NCBI GenBank assembly: GCA_019056435.1
Contig: CP077641.1
Span: 2,480,001-2,544,000 of the forward strand
Source: Stutzerimonas stutzeri
GTDB lineage: Bacteria > Pseudomonadota > Gammaproteobacteria > Pseudomonadales > Pseudomonadaceae
Direction: 5' to 3'
DNA length: 64,000 bases
Shown here: positions 9,960 through 19,212 of the stretch, piece by piece
Numbering within the stretch: the first letter of the stretch is position 1
How the letters are laid out: every line of letters starts with the position of its first letter
Translations under genes and position numbers: made by a program
The notes under the pieces: model-generated
The model's input: the letters and a program-made list of their open reading frames with translations, nothing else
What the model was told of the DNA's origin: nothing
The model's database searches: none

Positions 9960-10892
9960 TTAGCGCTCCACGGGTTGTTGTTGCCAGGCCGCCAGCAGGC
10001 GGCGTTGTTCCTGTTGGGCGCTTTGCAGCGCCACCGGCTTGAGCCGCAGTACGCTTGCCGGCAAGCACTGCGCCAGCTGGGCGACCGCCAGCGGCGTCAG
10101 CGCGCCGAGCCGGGGATAGCCACCGATGGTCTGTCGATCATTCATGAGCACGATCGGCTGGCCGTCGGGCGGCACCTGGATCGCCCCCAGCGGGACGCCT
10201 TCTGAAATCATCGATTGCCGCGTGCTGCGTAGCATCGGGCCCAATAGACGAATGCCCATGCGGTCGGCACGTTGGTCGACCGTCCAATCGCTGTTGAAGA
10301 CGTCGAACAGACTTTGCCCACTGAAATCACCGATCTGCGCGCCCAGCACCACCGGCAGAGGGCCGCTTGGCAGAAGCCGCGCGGGCTGCCCCGTTGGCAG
10401 TTCGCGCGGTGCTGGCGCAGTGCCGTTCCAGTGCAGACGATCCTCGGCCTCGAGCGGGCGGCCATCGCCATGCAGGCCGCCGAGCTGCTCGCGGCGCACC
10501 GTGGCGCAACTGTCCAGCACGGGTGTTGCCGCGAAGCCTCCGGGAGCGGCCAGGTAGGCGCGTACCCCCTCGCGAGGCTGCGCAAAGGTCAGTCGTTGCC
10601 CTTTACGGATGGTGAAGCTGCGTCCGGGCAGCAAGGGTTGATCGTCCAGCGTCGCGTTGAGGTCAGCGCCGCAGATCGCGAGGCAGGTATCCGCTTCGGC
10701 GCGCAGCGTGACATTGCCCAGCGTGATCTCGACCGTTGCCGCGTCTGGCGGGTTGCCCAGCAGCCAGTTCGCCCAGCCTTGCGAGACCCAATCGAGAGCG
10801 CCGCCCTGGGTCACGCCCAGATGACGCACGCCGAACCGGCCACCGTCCTGCAGGCTGGCCAAGGGGCCGCTGCGTTCGATAATGAGGCTCAT
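9960..10892 (-). CDS. pxpC: 5-oxoprolinase subunit C (biotin-dependent carboxyltransferase-like, KipA family)
   Basis: PxpC works with PxpA and PxpB in ATP-dependent opening of 5-oxoproline (pyroglutamate) to glutamate in the cytosol. The 310-residue sequence shows the family start [24 protein letters not shown], the GALD motif, [41 protein letters not shown] and a typical C-terminus. Its ATG overlaps the pxpB stop by four bases, which fits the frequent pxpB-pxpC pairing. The frame is intact. Confidence 0.93.
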   Translation of the reverse strand: MSLIIERSGPLASLQDGGRFGVRHLGVTQGGALDWVSQGWANWLLGNPPDAATVEITLGNVTLRAEADTCLAICGADLNATLDDQPLLPGRSFTIRKGQRLTFAQPREGVRAYLAAPGGFAATPVLDSCATVRREQLGGLHGDGRPLEAEDRLHWNGTAPAPRELPTGQPARLLPSGPLPVVLGAQIGDFSGQSLFDVFNSDWTVDQRADRMGIRLLGPMLRSTRQSMISEGVPLGAIQVPPDGQPIVLMNDRQTIGGYPRLGALTPLAVAQLAQCLPASVLRLKPVALQSAQQEQRRLLAAWQQQPVER

Positions 10893-11594
10893 GGCGTCAC
10901 CTCGAATGGGCGGTCGTCACCGCCAAGGCGGACGAACTCCGCGTGATCGATAGGCTGAAAGCGCACCCGATCGCCAGGGCGCCAGATGCTGTAACCCTCC
11001 AGGGTTCGGTCGAACAGGCGGGTCGGGCTGCGCCCGATCAGGTTCCAGCCGCCCGGAGAAACCAAGGGATAGATAGCGGTCTGGCGGTCGGCGATTCCCC
11101 AGGCTGCCGGCCGGAACCTGTTTGCGCGGCGTTTGCAGCCGCGGACTGGCGAGGCCTTCTTCTACCAGGCCCATGAAGGCAAAGCCCGGCGCAAAGCCCA
11201 GCGCGAAGACCTGATAGGTGCGTGCGCTGTGCCGCTCGATCACGCCGGCTACACCGAGCCCGCTGCGCTGGCCGAGCGCCTCGAGCTCAGGACCGACGCT
11301 TGGGTCGTACCAGACGGGGACTTCCAGCTCACGGGACTGGCCGCTGGTCTCCGGCTTCAGGTCATGCAAGGCGTCGGCAATGCACTGTCGCGCCTGGCCG
11401 TCGTCCAGCTGCGCCAGATCATAGTGCACCAACAGGGTGGTATAGGACGGCACCAGGTCGACCAGCGCCGCGCCGAAGGCCTCACGCAGCCGCTGTGCGG
11501 CCGCGAGCAACCAGGGCATGTGGGCTTCGTCGATTTCGTCGAACAGGCGCAGCATCAGGCAGTCGATACCGACCACTTCGATTCGCGGGGTCAT
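10889..11594 (-). CDS. pxpB: 5-oxoprolinase subunit B (KipI/allophanate hydrolase subunit 1 family, frameshifted)
   Basis: PxpB is the second subunit of the bacterial 5-oxoprolinase. The sequence has [25 protein letters not shown], the central [14 protein letters not shown] and PRKQVPAG motifs. After GSLG the frame shifts by one extra base near 11095. The next frame then gives the expected end ([39 protein letters not shown] and FVRLGG). The corrected frame ends in a TGA that overlaps the pxpC ATG, which supports the correction. The start also overlaps the pxpA stop by four bases. Confidence 0.88.
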
Positions 11595-12340
11595 GCCTCG
11601 AGGTCCTTCAAGGCGTGTCGAATACGCTGGACCGCGGCGATGGAGCCGGCGTTATCGCCGTGTACGCACAGGGTGTCGGCGCGCAGGATCAATTCGGAAC
11701 CGTCGCTGGCCGTGAGCGATTCGCCTCGCGCCAGCTTCAGGGCCTGGGTCGCCACGGTTTCGGCATCATGATGAACGGCGCCCGGCAAGGCGCGGGAAAC
11801 CAGCATGCCGGCGGCATCATAGGCGCGGTCGGCGAAGACCTCGAACCAGAGCGTGATACCGAGCTCATCGGCCATGGCTTGTGCGTCGTTGTTGTCGCGG
11901 GTCGACATCAGCATCAGGGGCAGCGAAGAGCCATAGGCCCTGACCGCGCGCATCACCGCGGCCAGCAATTCGGGTTTGCGCATCATGTCGTTGTAGAGCG
12001 CACCGTGCGGCTTTACATAGCGCACCTGAGTGCCTTCGGCCCGGCAGATGCCGTCAAGCGCACCGATCTGGTAGAGCAGCATGTTCTCCACCTCGTCCGG
12101 GCTGCAGGCCATGGAGCGGCGTCCGAAGCCGACCAGGTCGGGGTAGGCCGGGTGCGCGCCGATCCTCACCCCGTGTTGCACGGCCAGTGCGACGGTCCGG
12201 CGCATGATCTGCGGATCGGAGGCGTGAAAACCGCACGCGATATTGGCGCAGTCGATGAATGGCATTACCTCGGCGTCCAGCCCCATCGTCCAGGCGCCGA
12301 AACTTTCGCCGATATCGCAATTGAGAAGCAGAGGTTTCAT
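11591..12340 (-). CDS. pxpA: 5-oxoprolinase subunit A (LamB/YcsF family)
   Basis: PxpA is the LamB/YcsF-family subunit of 5-oxoprolinase, 249 residues here. The conserved start [13 protein letters not shown], the [12 protein letters not shown] motif, [35 protein letters not shown] and the end CVHGDN are all present. The ATG at 12340 has a GAGGAT ribosome site; a longer open frame upstream is not homologous. It is the first gene of a five-gene operon running pxpA-pxpB-pxpC-DUF1445-NRAMP, with overlapping stops and starts. The promoter region holds a strong palindrome. Confidence 0.95.
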   Translation of the reverse strand: MKPLLLNCDIGESFGAWTMGLDAEVMPFIDCANIACGFHASDPQIMRRTVALAVQHGVRIGAHPAYPDLVGFGRRSMACSPDEVENMLLYQIGALDGICRAEGTQVRYVKPHGALYNDMMRKPELLAAVMRAVRAYGSSLPLMLMSTRDNNDAQAMADELGITLWFEVFADRAYDAAGMLVSRALPGAVHHDAETVATQALKLARGESLTASDGSELILRADTLCVHGDNAGSIAAVQRIRHALKDLEA

Positions 12341-12390
12341 AACCATCCTCGCTAACGGCGGTTCAGGGGAGTCGAAAATCTGGTACAACA

Positions 12391-12416
12391 TTGATAAAAC
12401 GTCAACGATTTATCAA
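12391..12416. promoter_or_regulatory. palindromic operator between pxpA and a MarR-like regulator
   Basis: TTGATAAA and TTTATCAA form a perfect 8-bp inverted repeat separated by 10 bases. On the pxpA strand a TTGACG hexamer that could be a -35 box lies inside the spacer, so a bound repressor would block the pxp operon. The divergent MarR-like gene is the obvious candidate to bind it. Confidence 0.6.
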
Positions 12417-12531
12417 TAAATTTTTCTGTTGGGAGCCGGTCGGCCCTGCGTTGCGCATTGCTGTATGCTTGCGCTCCTCGATTCATAAGGGGCGTCGTAG
12501 TGCTTCGCCCTGACAGTTCATGGTCTACAAG

Positions 12532-13059
12532 ATGGTTGATTCCAAATCCCCGCGTCCGTTGCGATCACCGATCGTCGCCTCGGCGCACCTGGCCGAGCAG
12601 TCTCAGGAGTTGTCCGAGCTCGAATACGGCATCATCGTCGCCAGCGCTGCGCTGATGCGCTGGATGGAGCGCTGCATGAAGGCCTCTGGCGCTGTGGAAA
12701 TGAACGCGCTGGATGTCATGGTGCTGCACAACCTGACCAGCCGCGGCCGTGCGAAGCGACAGGCCGACATCTGCCTGCTGCTCAATGTCGAAGACACCCA
12801 CACTGTGACCTACGCGCTGAAGAAGCTCGGCAAACTCGGTCTGGTCGAGGGTGAGAAGCAGGGCAAGGAAATGTTCTACCGGACCACCGACAAGGGCCGC
12901 GCCCTCTGCCAGGAATACGCCGATATCCGTCGCGAATGCCTGATTGCCTCGTTCGAGAACCTTAACGTCGACCCGGAAGAGATCCATCGCCTGGCCGGGT
13001 TGCTGCGTGCCATGTCCGGCCTCTACGACCAGGCGGCGCGCGCTGCCACTTCGCTTTGA
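12532..13059 (+). CDS. MarR-like winged-helix transcriptional regulator
   Basis: The product of about 175 residues has a winged-helix region: NALDVMVLHNLTSRGRAKRQADICLLLNVEDTHTVTYALKKLGKLGLV, followed by a wing (KQGKEMFYRTTDKGRALC). It resembles MarR-type regulators predicted in Pseudomonas. It is transcribed away from the pxp operon, with a palindrome in between, so I infer that it controls 5-oxoproline use. B. subtilis uses a different family (IclR-type KipR) at the analogous locus. Two in-frame ATGs are possible; the start at 12520 would add four residues. Confidence 0.8.
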   Translation: MVDSKSPRPLRSPIVASAHLAEQSQELSELEYGIIVASAALMRWMERCMKASGAVEMNALDVMVLHNLTSRGRAKRQADICLLLNVEDTHTVTYALKKLGKLGLVEGEKQGKEMFYRTTDKGRALCQEYADIRRECLIASFENLNVDPEEIHRLAGLLRAMSGLYDQAARAATSL

Positions 13060-13094
13060 TCCCGTTTACGCTGCAGGCCGGATAACCCTCACAG

Positions 13095-14814
13095 ATGCGC
13101 ATCGAACCCCGTCCACTTCCCCGAACGGCTTCCCGACCTGGGCAACCTGCCGCCGCTGCTTACACGGCTGTATGCGGCGCGCGGTGTCACCTCGGCAGAG
13201 GAGCTGGACAAGGGTCTCGCGCGGCTCATTCCCTATGCGCAGCTCAAGGGCATCGACGAGGCGGTGACATTGCTCGTCGATGCCCTGGAGCGGCGTCAGC
13301 GCATCCTCTTCGTCGGTGACTTCGATGCCGACGGCGCCACCGCGAGTACGGTCGGTGTGCTGGGGCTGCGGCAGCTCGGTGCCGCGCACGTGGATTACCT
13401 GGTGCCCAATCGCTTCGAGTACGGCTATGGCCTGACTCCGGAGATCGTGGCTGTGGCACTTGATCGCCAGCCAGACCTGCTGGTCACGGTGGACAACGGC
13501 ATCTCCAGTGTGGAGGGTGTCGCCGCGGCCAAGGCGGCGGGGCTCAAGGTGCTGGTCACTGACCACCATCTGCCGGGCCAGGAACTGCCGCTGGCCGATG
13601 CCATCGTCAATCCCAACCAGCCGGAATGCACCTTCCCGAGCAAGTGCATCGCTGGTGTCGGGGTGATCTTCTACGTGCTGCTGGCCCTGCGCGCGCGGCT
13701 GCGCGACCTCGGCTGGTTCGCCCGTCAGGGCTGGGCCGAGCCGAACCTGGCCGAGTTGCTTGATCTGGTGGCGCTGGGCAGCGTCGCCGACGTGGTGCCG
13801 CTGGACGCCAACAACCGCATTCTGGTTCATCAGGGCCTGGCGCGAATTCGCGCGGGGCGGGCTCGGCCGGGCTTGCGGGCGATTCTCGAGGTGGCGGGAC
13901 GCGATCACCGGCGGATTACCTCGACCGATCTCGGCTTCATCCTCGGTCCGCGGCTGAATGCGGCAGGGCGTCTCGACGACATGGCGCTGGGCATCGAGTG
14001 CCTGCTCTGCGAAGACGAAGCGCTGGCGCGCGACATGGCCGTGCAGCTCGATCAGTTGAACCAGGACCGCAAAGGCATCGAGCAGGGCATGCAGCGCGAG
14101 GCGCTGGCGCAGCTCAAGGATCTGCCGCTGGAAGACCTGCCGTTCGGTCTGTGCCTGTTCGAACCGGACTGGCATCAGGGCGTGATCGGTATTCTTGCCT
14201 CCCGGCTGAAGGAGCGCTATCACCGACCCACCATTGCCTTTGCCGATGCCGGCGAGGGAGTGCTCAAGGGCTCGGCGCGGTCCGTGCCCGGCTTTCACAT
14301 TCGCGATGCGCTGGACGCCGTGGCGGCCCGTCATCCCGGCTTGATCAGCAAGTTTGGTGGGCACGCGATGGCGGCGGGCCTGTCGTTGCCGGAAGCGCAC
14401 TTCGGTGCCTTCGCAGAGGCGTTCGATGCCGAGGTGCGACGGCAGCTGTGCGAAGACGACCTTACCGGGCGGCTGCTCACCGACGGTCAATTGAGCATCG
14501 AGGAATTCCATCTGGAGCTGGCTCGGGCGCTGCGCAATGCCGGCCCCTGGGGGCAGCATTTTCCCGAGCCGCTCTTCCATGGCGTGTTCCAGTTGATCGA
14601 TCAGCGTCTGGTCGGCGGAGAGAAGCACCTCAAGGTGGTGCTCAAGAGCGAGTGCGGTTCACTGACCCTGGACGGCATCGCCTTCAACGTCGACCGTGAG
14701 CGCTGGCCCAACCCCTCGGTTCGCTGGGCAGACGTCGCCTACAAGCTGGACGTCAACGAATATCGCGGTCGCGAAAGCGTGCAGTTGCTCGTCGCGCACA
14801 TCGCGGCGCGCTGA
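13095..14814 (+). CDS. recJ: single-stranded-DNA-specific exonuclease RecJ (frameshifted near the start)
   Basis: RecJ is the 5'-3' single-strand exonuclease of recombination and repair. The DHH catalytic motifs are clear: FVGDFDADGATAS, LVTVDNGISS, LVTDHHLPG, LGSVADVVPLD and the DHHA1 motif GGHAMAAGLSL. The start MRIEPRPLP at 13095 is followed by one extra C in a CCCC run near 13120. Removing it joins to ERLPDLGNLPPLLTRLYAARG and the rest of the protein. The corrected length is about 572 residues. Confidence 0.93.
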
Positions 14815-14976
14815 CGTCACGCTGGACGGCTGATTGCCGCCGAGATCGCTGGACGCATGCGCGCCTATGATCGGCCAGCTGAATCGGTGCCTATTTGTCA
14901 TCCCCTGCTTGATTGGCGGCTTCGTGGTGTCGGCCTAGAGTGACTGGATTACAAGAACGATTCAGCGGAGCCTGCC

Positions 14977-17073
14977 ATGAGCGAGACGACCCGGCATCAT
15001 CGTGCCTGCCACTTGTGCGAGGCCATCTGCGGCCTGACCATCGAGACCCTGGGCACGCAGATCCTGTCCATCAAGGGCGACCCCGAAGACAGCTTCAGCC
15101 GCGGCCATATCTGCCCCAAGGCCGTCGCCTTGCAGGATATCCAGAACGACCCGAACCGCTTGCGCCACCCCATGCGGCGCGTGGGCAACGAGTGGCAGGC
15201 GATCACCTGGGAAGAAGCCTTCGCCTTGGTCGCCGAGCGGCTGGCTGGTATCCGCGAGCGCCACGGGTCGAATGCGGTGGCCGTTTATCAGGGCAACCCG
15301 AGCGTCCACAACTACGGGTTGATGACGCACAGCAACTATTTTCTCGGCCAGTTGAAGACGCGCAACCGGTTCTCCGCGACCTCCGTTGACCAGCTGCCGC
15401 ATCACCTCACCAGCCTGATGATGTATGGCCACGGCCTGCTAATCCCGATCCCGGACATCGATCACACCCGTTTCATGCTGATTCTCGGCGGCAATCCGCT
15501 GGCATCCAACGGCAGCATCATGACCGTCCCGGATGTCGAGAAGCGCCTCAAGTCCGTGCGGGCACGTGGCGGGCGTCTGGTAGTGGTCGACCCGCGTCGT
15601 ACCGAAACCGCCGCCATCGCCGACCAGCACCTGTTCATTCGACCCGGTGAAGACGCGGCCCTGCTGCTCGGCTTGCTCAGCACGATGTTCGAGGAGGGCC
15701 TGACCCGACCCAGCGCGCTGCCGATCGATGGCCTGGAGGCGTTGCGCGAAGCGGTCGCACCGTTTTCGGCCGAGTCGATGAGCTTGCGCTGTGGCGTGCC
15801 CGCCGAGCAGATTCGTCAGCTGGCGCGGGATTTCGCCGCGGCCGACGGGGCCGTCTGCTATGGCCGCATGGGCGTTTCGACGCAGGCCTTCGGCACCCTG
15901 TGCCAGTGGTTAGTGCAGGCGATCAACCTCGTCACCGGCAACCTGGATCGTGTCGGGGGTGCGCTGTGCACCGAACCGGCGGTGGACCTGATCGCCACCA
16001 CCTCGGGTGGGCATTTCAACCGCTGGCAGAGCCGCGTGTCCGGCTTGCCCGAATACGGCGGTGAACTGCCGGTGTCGGCGCTGGCCGAGGAAATGCTCAC
16101 CGAGGGGGACGGGCAGGTGCGCGCGCTGGTCACGGTGGCGGGCAATCCGGTGCTCTCGACGCCGAACGGGCGCCAGCTGGAGCGCGCGCTCGATGGGCTG
16201 GAGTTCATGCTCAGCGTCGATTTCTACATCAACGAGACCACCCGCTACGCCGACCTCATCCTGCCGCCGACCGCGCCGCTGGAGCATGACCACTACGACA
16301 GCACGTTCAACCTCCTGGCGGTGCGCAACGTCACGCGTTTCAACGAGGCGGTCCTGCCCAAGCCGGCCGGCGCGCTGCATGACTGGGAGATATTCGTCGG
16401 GCTGGCCAAGGCCTACGCTGCACGCCTGAACACCGAGCTAAAGCCCACCCTGGCTCCTCAGCAGATGATCGATCTGGGCCTGCGCGCCGGGCCCTACGGC
16501 GACGGCCACCCGCTGGGCCTGAGCCTCGAGCGGTTGCGCGAGTACCCGCATGGACTGGATATCGGCGCGCTCAAGCCGAACCTTGCGGCGCGATTGAAGA
16601 CGGCGAACCAGCGCATCCAGGCAGCACCGCCACTGTTTCGTGAAGATCTCCAGCGCTTTGCCGCACGCCCTTTGCCGTCTGCGGACCGGCTCGTGCTCAT
16701 CGGCCGTCGCCATGTGCGAAGCAACAACTCCTGGATGCACAACTACCATCGCCTGGTCAAAGGCAAGCCGCGTCATCAGCTGCTGATGAATCCCCGGGAC
16801 CTCGACCGGTTGGGCCTGGTGGACGGGCAGCGGGTGCGGGTCCGCTCGCGAGTCGGCGCCATCGAGGTGGAGCTCGCCGCCAGCGACGAGATGATGCCGG
16901 GTGTCGTCAGCCTGCCACACGGGTGGGGGCATGCGCGCCCTGGCGTGCAGCTTGATGTTGCGAGCCAGCAACCGGGTGCAAGCGCCAACGACCTTACCGA
17001 TGAGCGTGAGCTTGACGTTTTGTCGGGCAATGCCGTTCTGAACGGTGTGCCGGTGTCCGTCGAAGCCGCCTGA
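14977..17073 (+). CDS. molybdopterin-dependent oxidoreductase (DMSO reductase family)
   Basis: The protein has 698 residues and is cytoplasmic, since no Tat signal is seen. The N-terminus binds a [4Fe-4S] cluster through CHLCEAIC and a later Cys in GHICPKA. The Mo-bisMGD core follows (ILGGNPLASN, VVVDPRRTETA, LVTGNLDRVGGAL), and a C-terminal MGD-binding domain (MHNYHRLVKG, LMNPRDLDRLGLVDGQ, SLPHGWGH) ends it. The region where family members place the Mo ligand reads SVDQLPHH, with no obvious Cys or Sec. No electron-transfer subunit is adjacent. The substrate is unknown. Confidence 0.88.
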   Translation: MSETTRHHRACHLCEAICGLTIETLGTQILSIKGDPEDSFSRGHICPKAVALQDIQNDPNRLRHPMRRVGNEWQAITWEEAFALVAERLAGIRERHGSNAVAVYQGNPSVHNYGLMTHSNYFLGQLKTRNRFSATSVDQLPHHLTSLMMYGHGLLIPIPDIDHTRFMLILGGNPLASNGSIMTVPDVEKRLKSVRARGGRLVVVDPRRTETAAIADQHLFIRPGEDAALLLGLLSTMFEEGLTRPSALPIDGLEALREAVAPFSAESMSLRCGVPAEQIRQLARDFAAADGAVCYGRMGVSTQAFGTLCQWLVQAINLVTGNLDRVGGALCTEPAVDLIATTSGGHFNRWQSRVSGLPEYGGELPVSALAEEMLTEGDGQVRALVTVAGNPVLSTPNGRQLERALDGLEFMLSVDFYINETTRYADLILPPTAPLEHDHYDSTFNLLAVRNVTRFNEAVLPKPAGALHDWEIFVGLAKAYAARLNTELKPTLAPQQMIDLGLRAGPYGDGHPLGLSLERLREYPHGLDIGALKPNLAARLKTANQRIQAAPPLFREDLQRFAARPLPSADRLVLIGRRHVRSNNSWMHNYHRLVKGKPRHQLLMNPRDLDRLGLVDGQRVRVRSRVGAIEVELAASDEMMPGVVSLPHGWGHARPGVQLDVASQQPGASANDLTDERELDVLSGNAVLNGVPVSVEAA

Positions 17074-17199
17074 TCGCGCCAAACGGTTGCGCCTTGCAGG
17101 GCTGGCGCGCACACAAAGGGTTACGCCTGGCAGGCAAAGTCGTCGAAACAGTCTGTACTCAAGGATGTCCATTAACGCATCCATGCAGTCGAGGTTTCC

Positions 17200-18309
17200 A
17201 TGACACAGCTCTTCCAGCCGCTCACTCTTCGGCAGTTGACCCTGCCGAACCGCATCGCCGTATCGCCCATGTGCCAGTACTCGGCCAAGGCCGGCATGGC
17301 CAACGACTGGCATCTGGTGCATCTGGGCAGCCGCGCAGTGGGCGGGGCAGGGCTGGTGATCGTCGAAGCCACCGCGGTCTCCGCCAACGGTCGCATTTCC
17401 CCGGAAGACCTGGGCATCTGGTCCGACGAGCATGTCGAACCGCTGCGCCGCATCACACGCTTCATCGAGGCGCAGGGCTCCTTCGCTGGTATTCAGTTGG
17501 CCCATGCCGGGCGCAAGGCGAGTACCTGGCAGCCTTGGTTGGGCCGCCACGGCAGTGTGCCCATCGCCGCGGGCGGGTGGACGCCGGTCGGGCCGTCCAC
17601 CATTGGTTTCGACCCGGAGCATGCGGTCCCGACCGCGCTGGACGAAGGCGGGATCAAGGACATCGTGCAGGCTTTCGTCCGCGCGGCGGAGCGGGCGCTG
17701 GCGGCGGGCTTCAAAGTTGCCGAAGTGCATGCCGCGCACGGCTATCTGCTGCATCAGTTTTTGTCGCCACTCTCGAACCAGCGGCAGGACGCCTACGGTG
17801 GCTGCTTCGACAACCGTATCCGGTTGTTGCTGGAAGTCACCGAAGCGGTGCGCGCCGTATGGCCGCAGGAGCTGCCGCTGTTCGTCCGGCTCTCGGCGAC
17901 CGACTGGGTGCAGGACGGCTGGAACCCGGAGGAGACCGTCGAGCTGGCACGCCGGCTGAAGTCGCTGGGTGTGGACCTGATCGATGTCTCCTCCGGCGGC
18001 ACGGCGGCCAACGCGGAAATTCCGGTCGGCCCAGGCTATCAGACCCAGTTCGCCGAGCAGGTCCGGCGTGAGGCGGGCATCGCTACCGGGACCGTTGGCA
18101 TGATCACCGAGGCGGTGCAGGCCGAGCACATCCTGCGGACTGGCCAGGCCGATCTCATCCTGTTGGCCCGCGAGCTGCTGCGCGATCCCTACTGGCCGCT
18201 GCATGCCGCCGAGGACCTGCGCGACCAGTCCGTGCCGTGGCCCGCACAGTACGTCCGGGCCGCCCACCGCCACACGCCCATCCGGCAAGTACCCGATTCG
18301 CTCGATTGA
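17200..18309 (+). CDS. NADH:flavin oxidoreductase, Old Yellow Enzyme (XenA/YqjM type)
   Basis: This 369-residue FMN enzyme reduces activated C=C bonds and electrophiles with NAD(P)H. The start has the XenA/YqjM signature PNRIAVSPMCQYSA with the redox-tuning Cys, then GLVIVEATAVSANGRISPEDLGIWSD, IQLAHAGRKAS, the active-site EVHAAHGYLLHQF and QRQDAYGGCFDNRIR. Its closest characterised relatives are probably xenobiotic reductase A of Pseudomonas and YqjM of Bacillus. It follows the molybdopterin enzyme in the same direction but with its own spacing of 126 bases. Confidence 0.92.
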   Translation: MTQLFQPLTLRQLTLPNRIAVSPMCQYSAKAGMANDWHLVHLGSRAVGGAGLVIVEATAVSANGRISPEDLGIWSDEHVEPLRRITRFIEAQGSFAGIQLAHAGRKASTWQPWLGRHGSVPIAAGGWTPVGPSTIGFDPEHAVPTALDEGGIKDIVQAFVRAAERALAAGFKVAEVHAAHGYLLHQFLSPLSNQRQDAYGGCFDNRIRLLLEVTEAVRAVWPQELPLFVRLSATDWVQDGWNPEETVELARRLKSLGVDLIDVSSGGTAANAEIPVGPGYQTQFAEQVRREAGIATGTVGMITEAVQAEHILRTGQADLILLARELLRDPYWPLHAAEDLRDQSVPWPAQYVRAAHRHTPIRQVPDSLD

Positions 18310-18330
18310 TCTTTTACAGGCAGGTGACCC

Positions 18331-19083
18331 ATGAAGACCTCTGGATTGCTCGACCAATTGCTCAAGTCCGGCCAGGATCTGTTGCAAAAACGGTCGGACT
18401 CCGTTTCGCGCTCCACCACGGCCCCAGGCGACTCGTTAGGCGATCTGCTTTCAGGCGTCGGTGGTCCTCTGGGCAGTGTGCTCGGCGGTTCCGCTGGACG
18501 CGGCGCGCTGGCGACCGGCGCGCTCGGCCTGTTGCTAGGCCGCAAAGGTGGGCGGCGACTGGGTGGCAAGGCCGTAACCTATGGCGGCCTCGCGGCGCTC
18601 GGCATGCTGGCCTACAAGGCTTACGGCAATTGGCAGGCGCAGCAGGCCGCCGCGAGTGCAGGCGCCGCTCAGTCCGGTCCGGCGCGGGTCGAGCCGAAAA
18701 CGGTAGACCGCCTGCCGCCGGACCAGGTGGAAGAACACAGCCGCGCGATTCTCAAGGCGCTTGTCGCCGCGGCCAAGGCTGACGGTCATGTCGACGACGA
18801 GGAACGCAAGGCGATCGAAGCCGAACTGGCGCAACTCACCGAGGACCCCGCATTGCAGCGCTGGCTCGAGGCGGAATTGAACAAGCCGCTTGATCCGGTG
18901 GAGATCGCCGCGGCCGCCAGGACCCCTGAGATGGCGTCGGAAATGTACCTGGCCAGTGTGCTGATGATCGACGAGGACCAGTTCATGGAGCGCGCCTACC
19001 TCGACGAGCTGGCGCGGCAAATGGGCATCGATGCGCGTTTGAAGGCCGAACTCGAGAGCCAGGTGCGCGGCGTGTCGGGCTGA
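18331..19083 (+). CDS. DUF533 / TerB-like domain protein
   Basis: This is a 250-residue protein. The N-terminal half is low in complexity, with Gly/Leu-rich segments that could cross the membrane once (LATGALGLLLGRKGG, YGGLAALGMLAYKAYGNWQ). The C-terminal half is a helical TerB-like domain with the acidic motif ALVAAAKADGHVDDEE. This matches DUF533 (E. coli YebE type). The function is unknown. The start lies 21 bases after the Old Yellow Enzyme stop, so the two may be cotranscribed. Confidence 0.85.
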   Translation: MKTSGLLDQLLKSGQDLLQKRSDSVSRSTTAPGDSLGDLLSGVGGPLGSVLGGSAGRGALATGALGLLLGRKGGRRLGGKAVTYGGLAALGMLAYKAYGNWQAQQAAASAGAAQSGPARVEPKTVDRLPPDQVEEHSRAILKALVAAAKADGHVDDEERKAIEAELAQLTEDPALQRWLEAELNKPLDPVEIAAAARTPEMASEMYLASVLMIDEDQFMERAYLDELARQMGIDARLKAELESQVRGVSG

Positions 19084-19143
19084 CTTCAGCCGGCCGATGG
19101 GCTGAACGGTGTTTCCCGGGGCGGGCCGGCGATCCCGCATGGG

Positions 19144-19172
19144 CTGTCAGCGGCAGCCTGCTGCGCTATAAT
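19144..19172 (+). promoter_or_regulatory. sigma-70 promoter of prfB
   Basis: CTGTCA and TATAAT are separated by 17 bases and lie 40 bases upstream of the prfB start. The -10 box is perfect and the -35 box matches four of six positions. Confidence 0.6.
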
Positions 19173-19212
19173 CGCCGGCTTTTGCACCCGTCCGATTGAG
19201 AGCTGCCTACCT

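Noticed and set aside
13066..14628. A 520-codon minus-strand frame opposite recJ.
   Set aside because: RecJ motifs on the plus strand are unambiguous; the reverse frame has no recognisable feature.
16438..18387. A 649-codon minus-strand frame opposite the molybdopterin enzyme and the Old Yellow Enzyme gene.
   Set aside because: No domain, and both plus-strand genes are fully supported by motifs. It is a GC-driven shadow.
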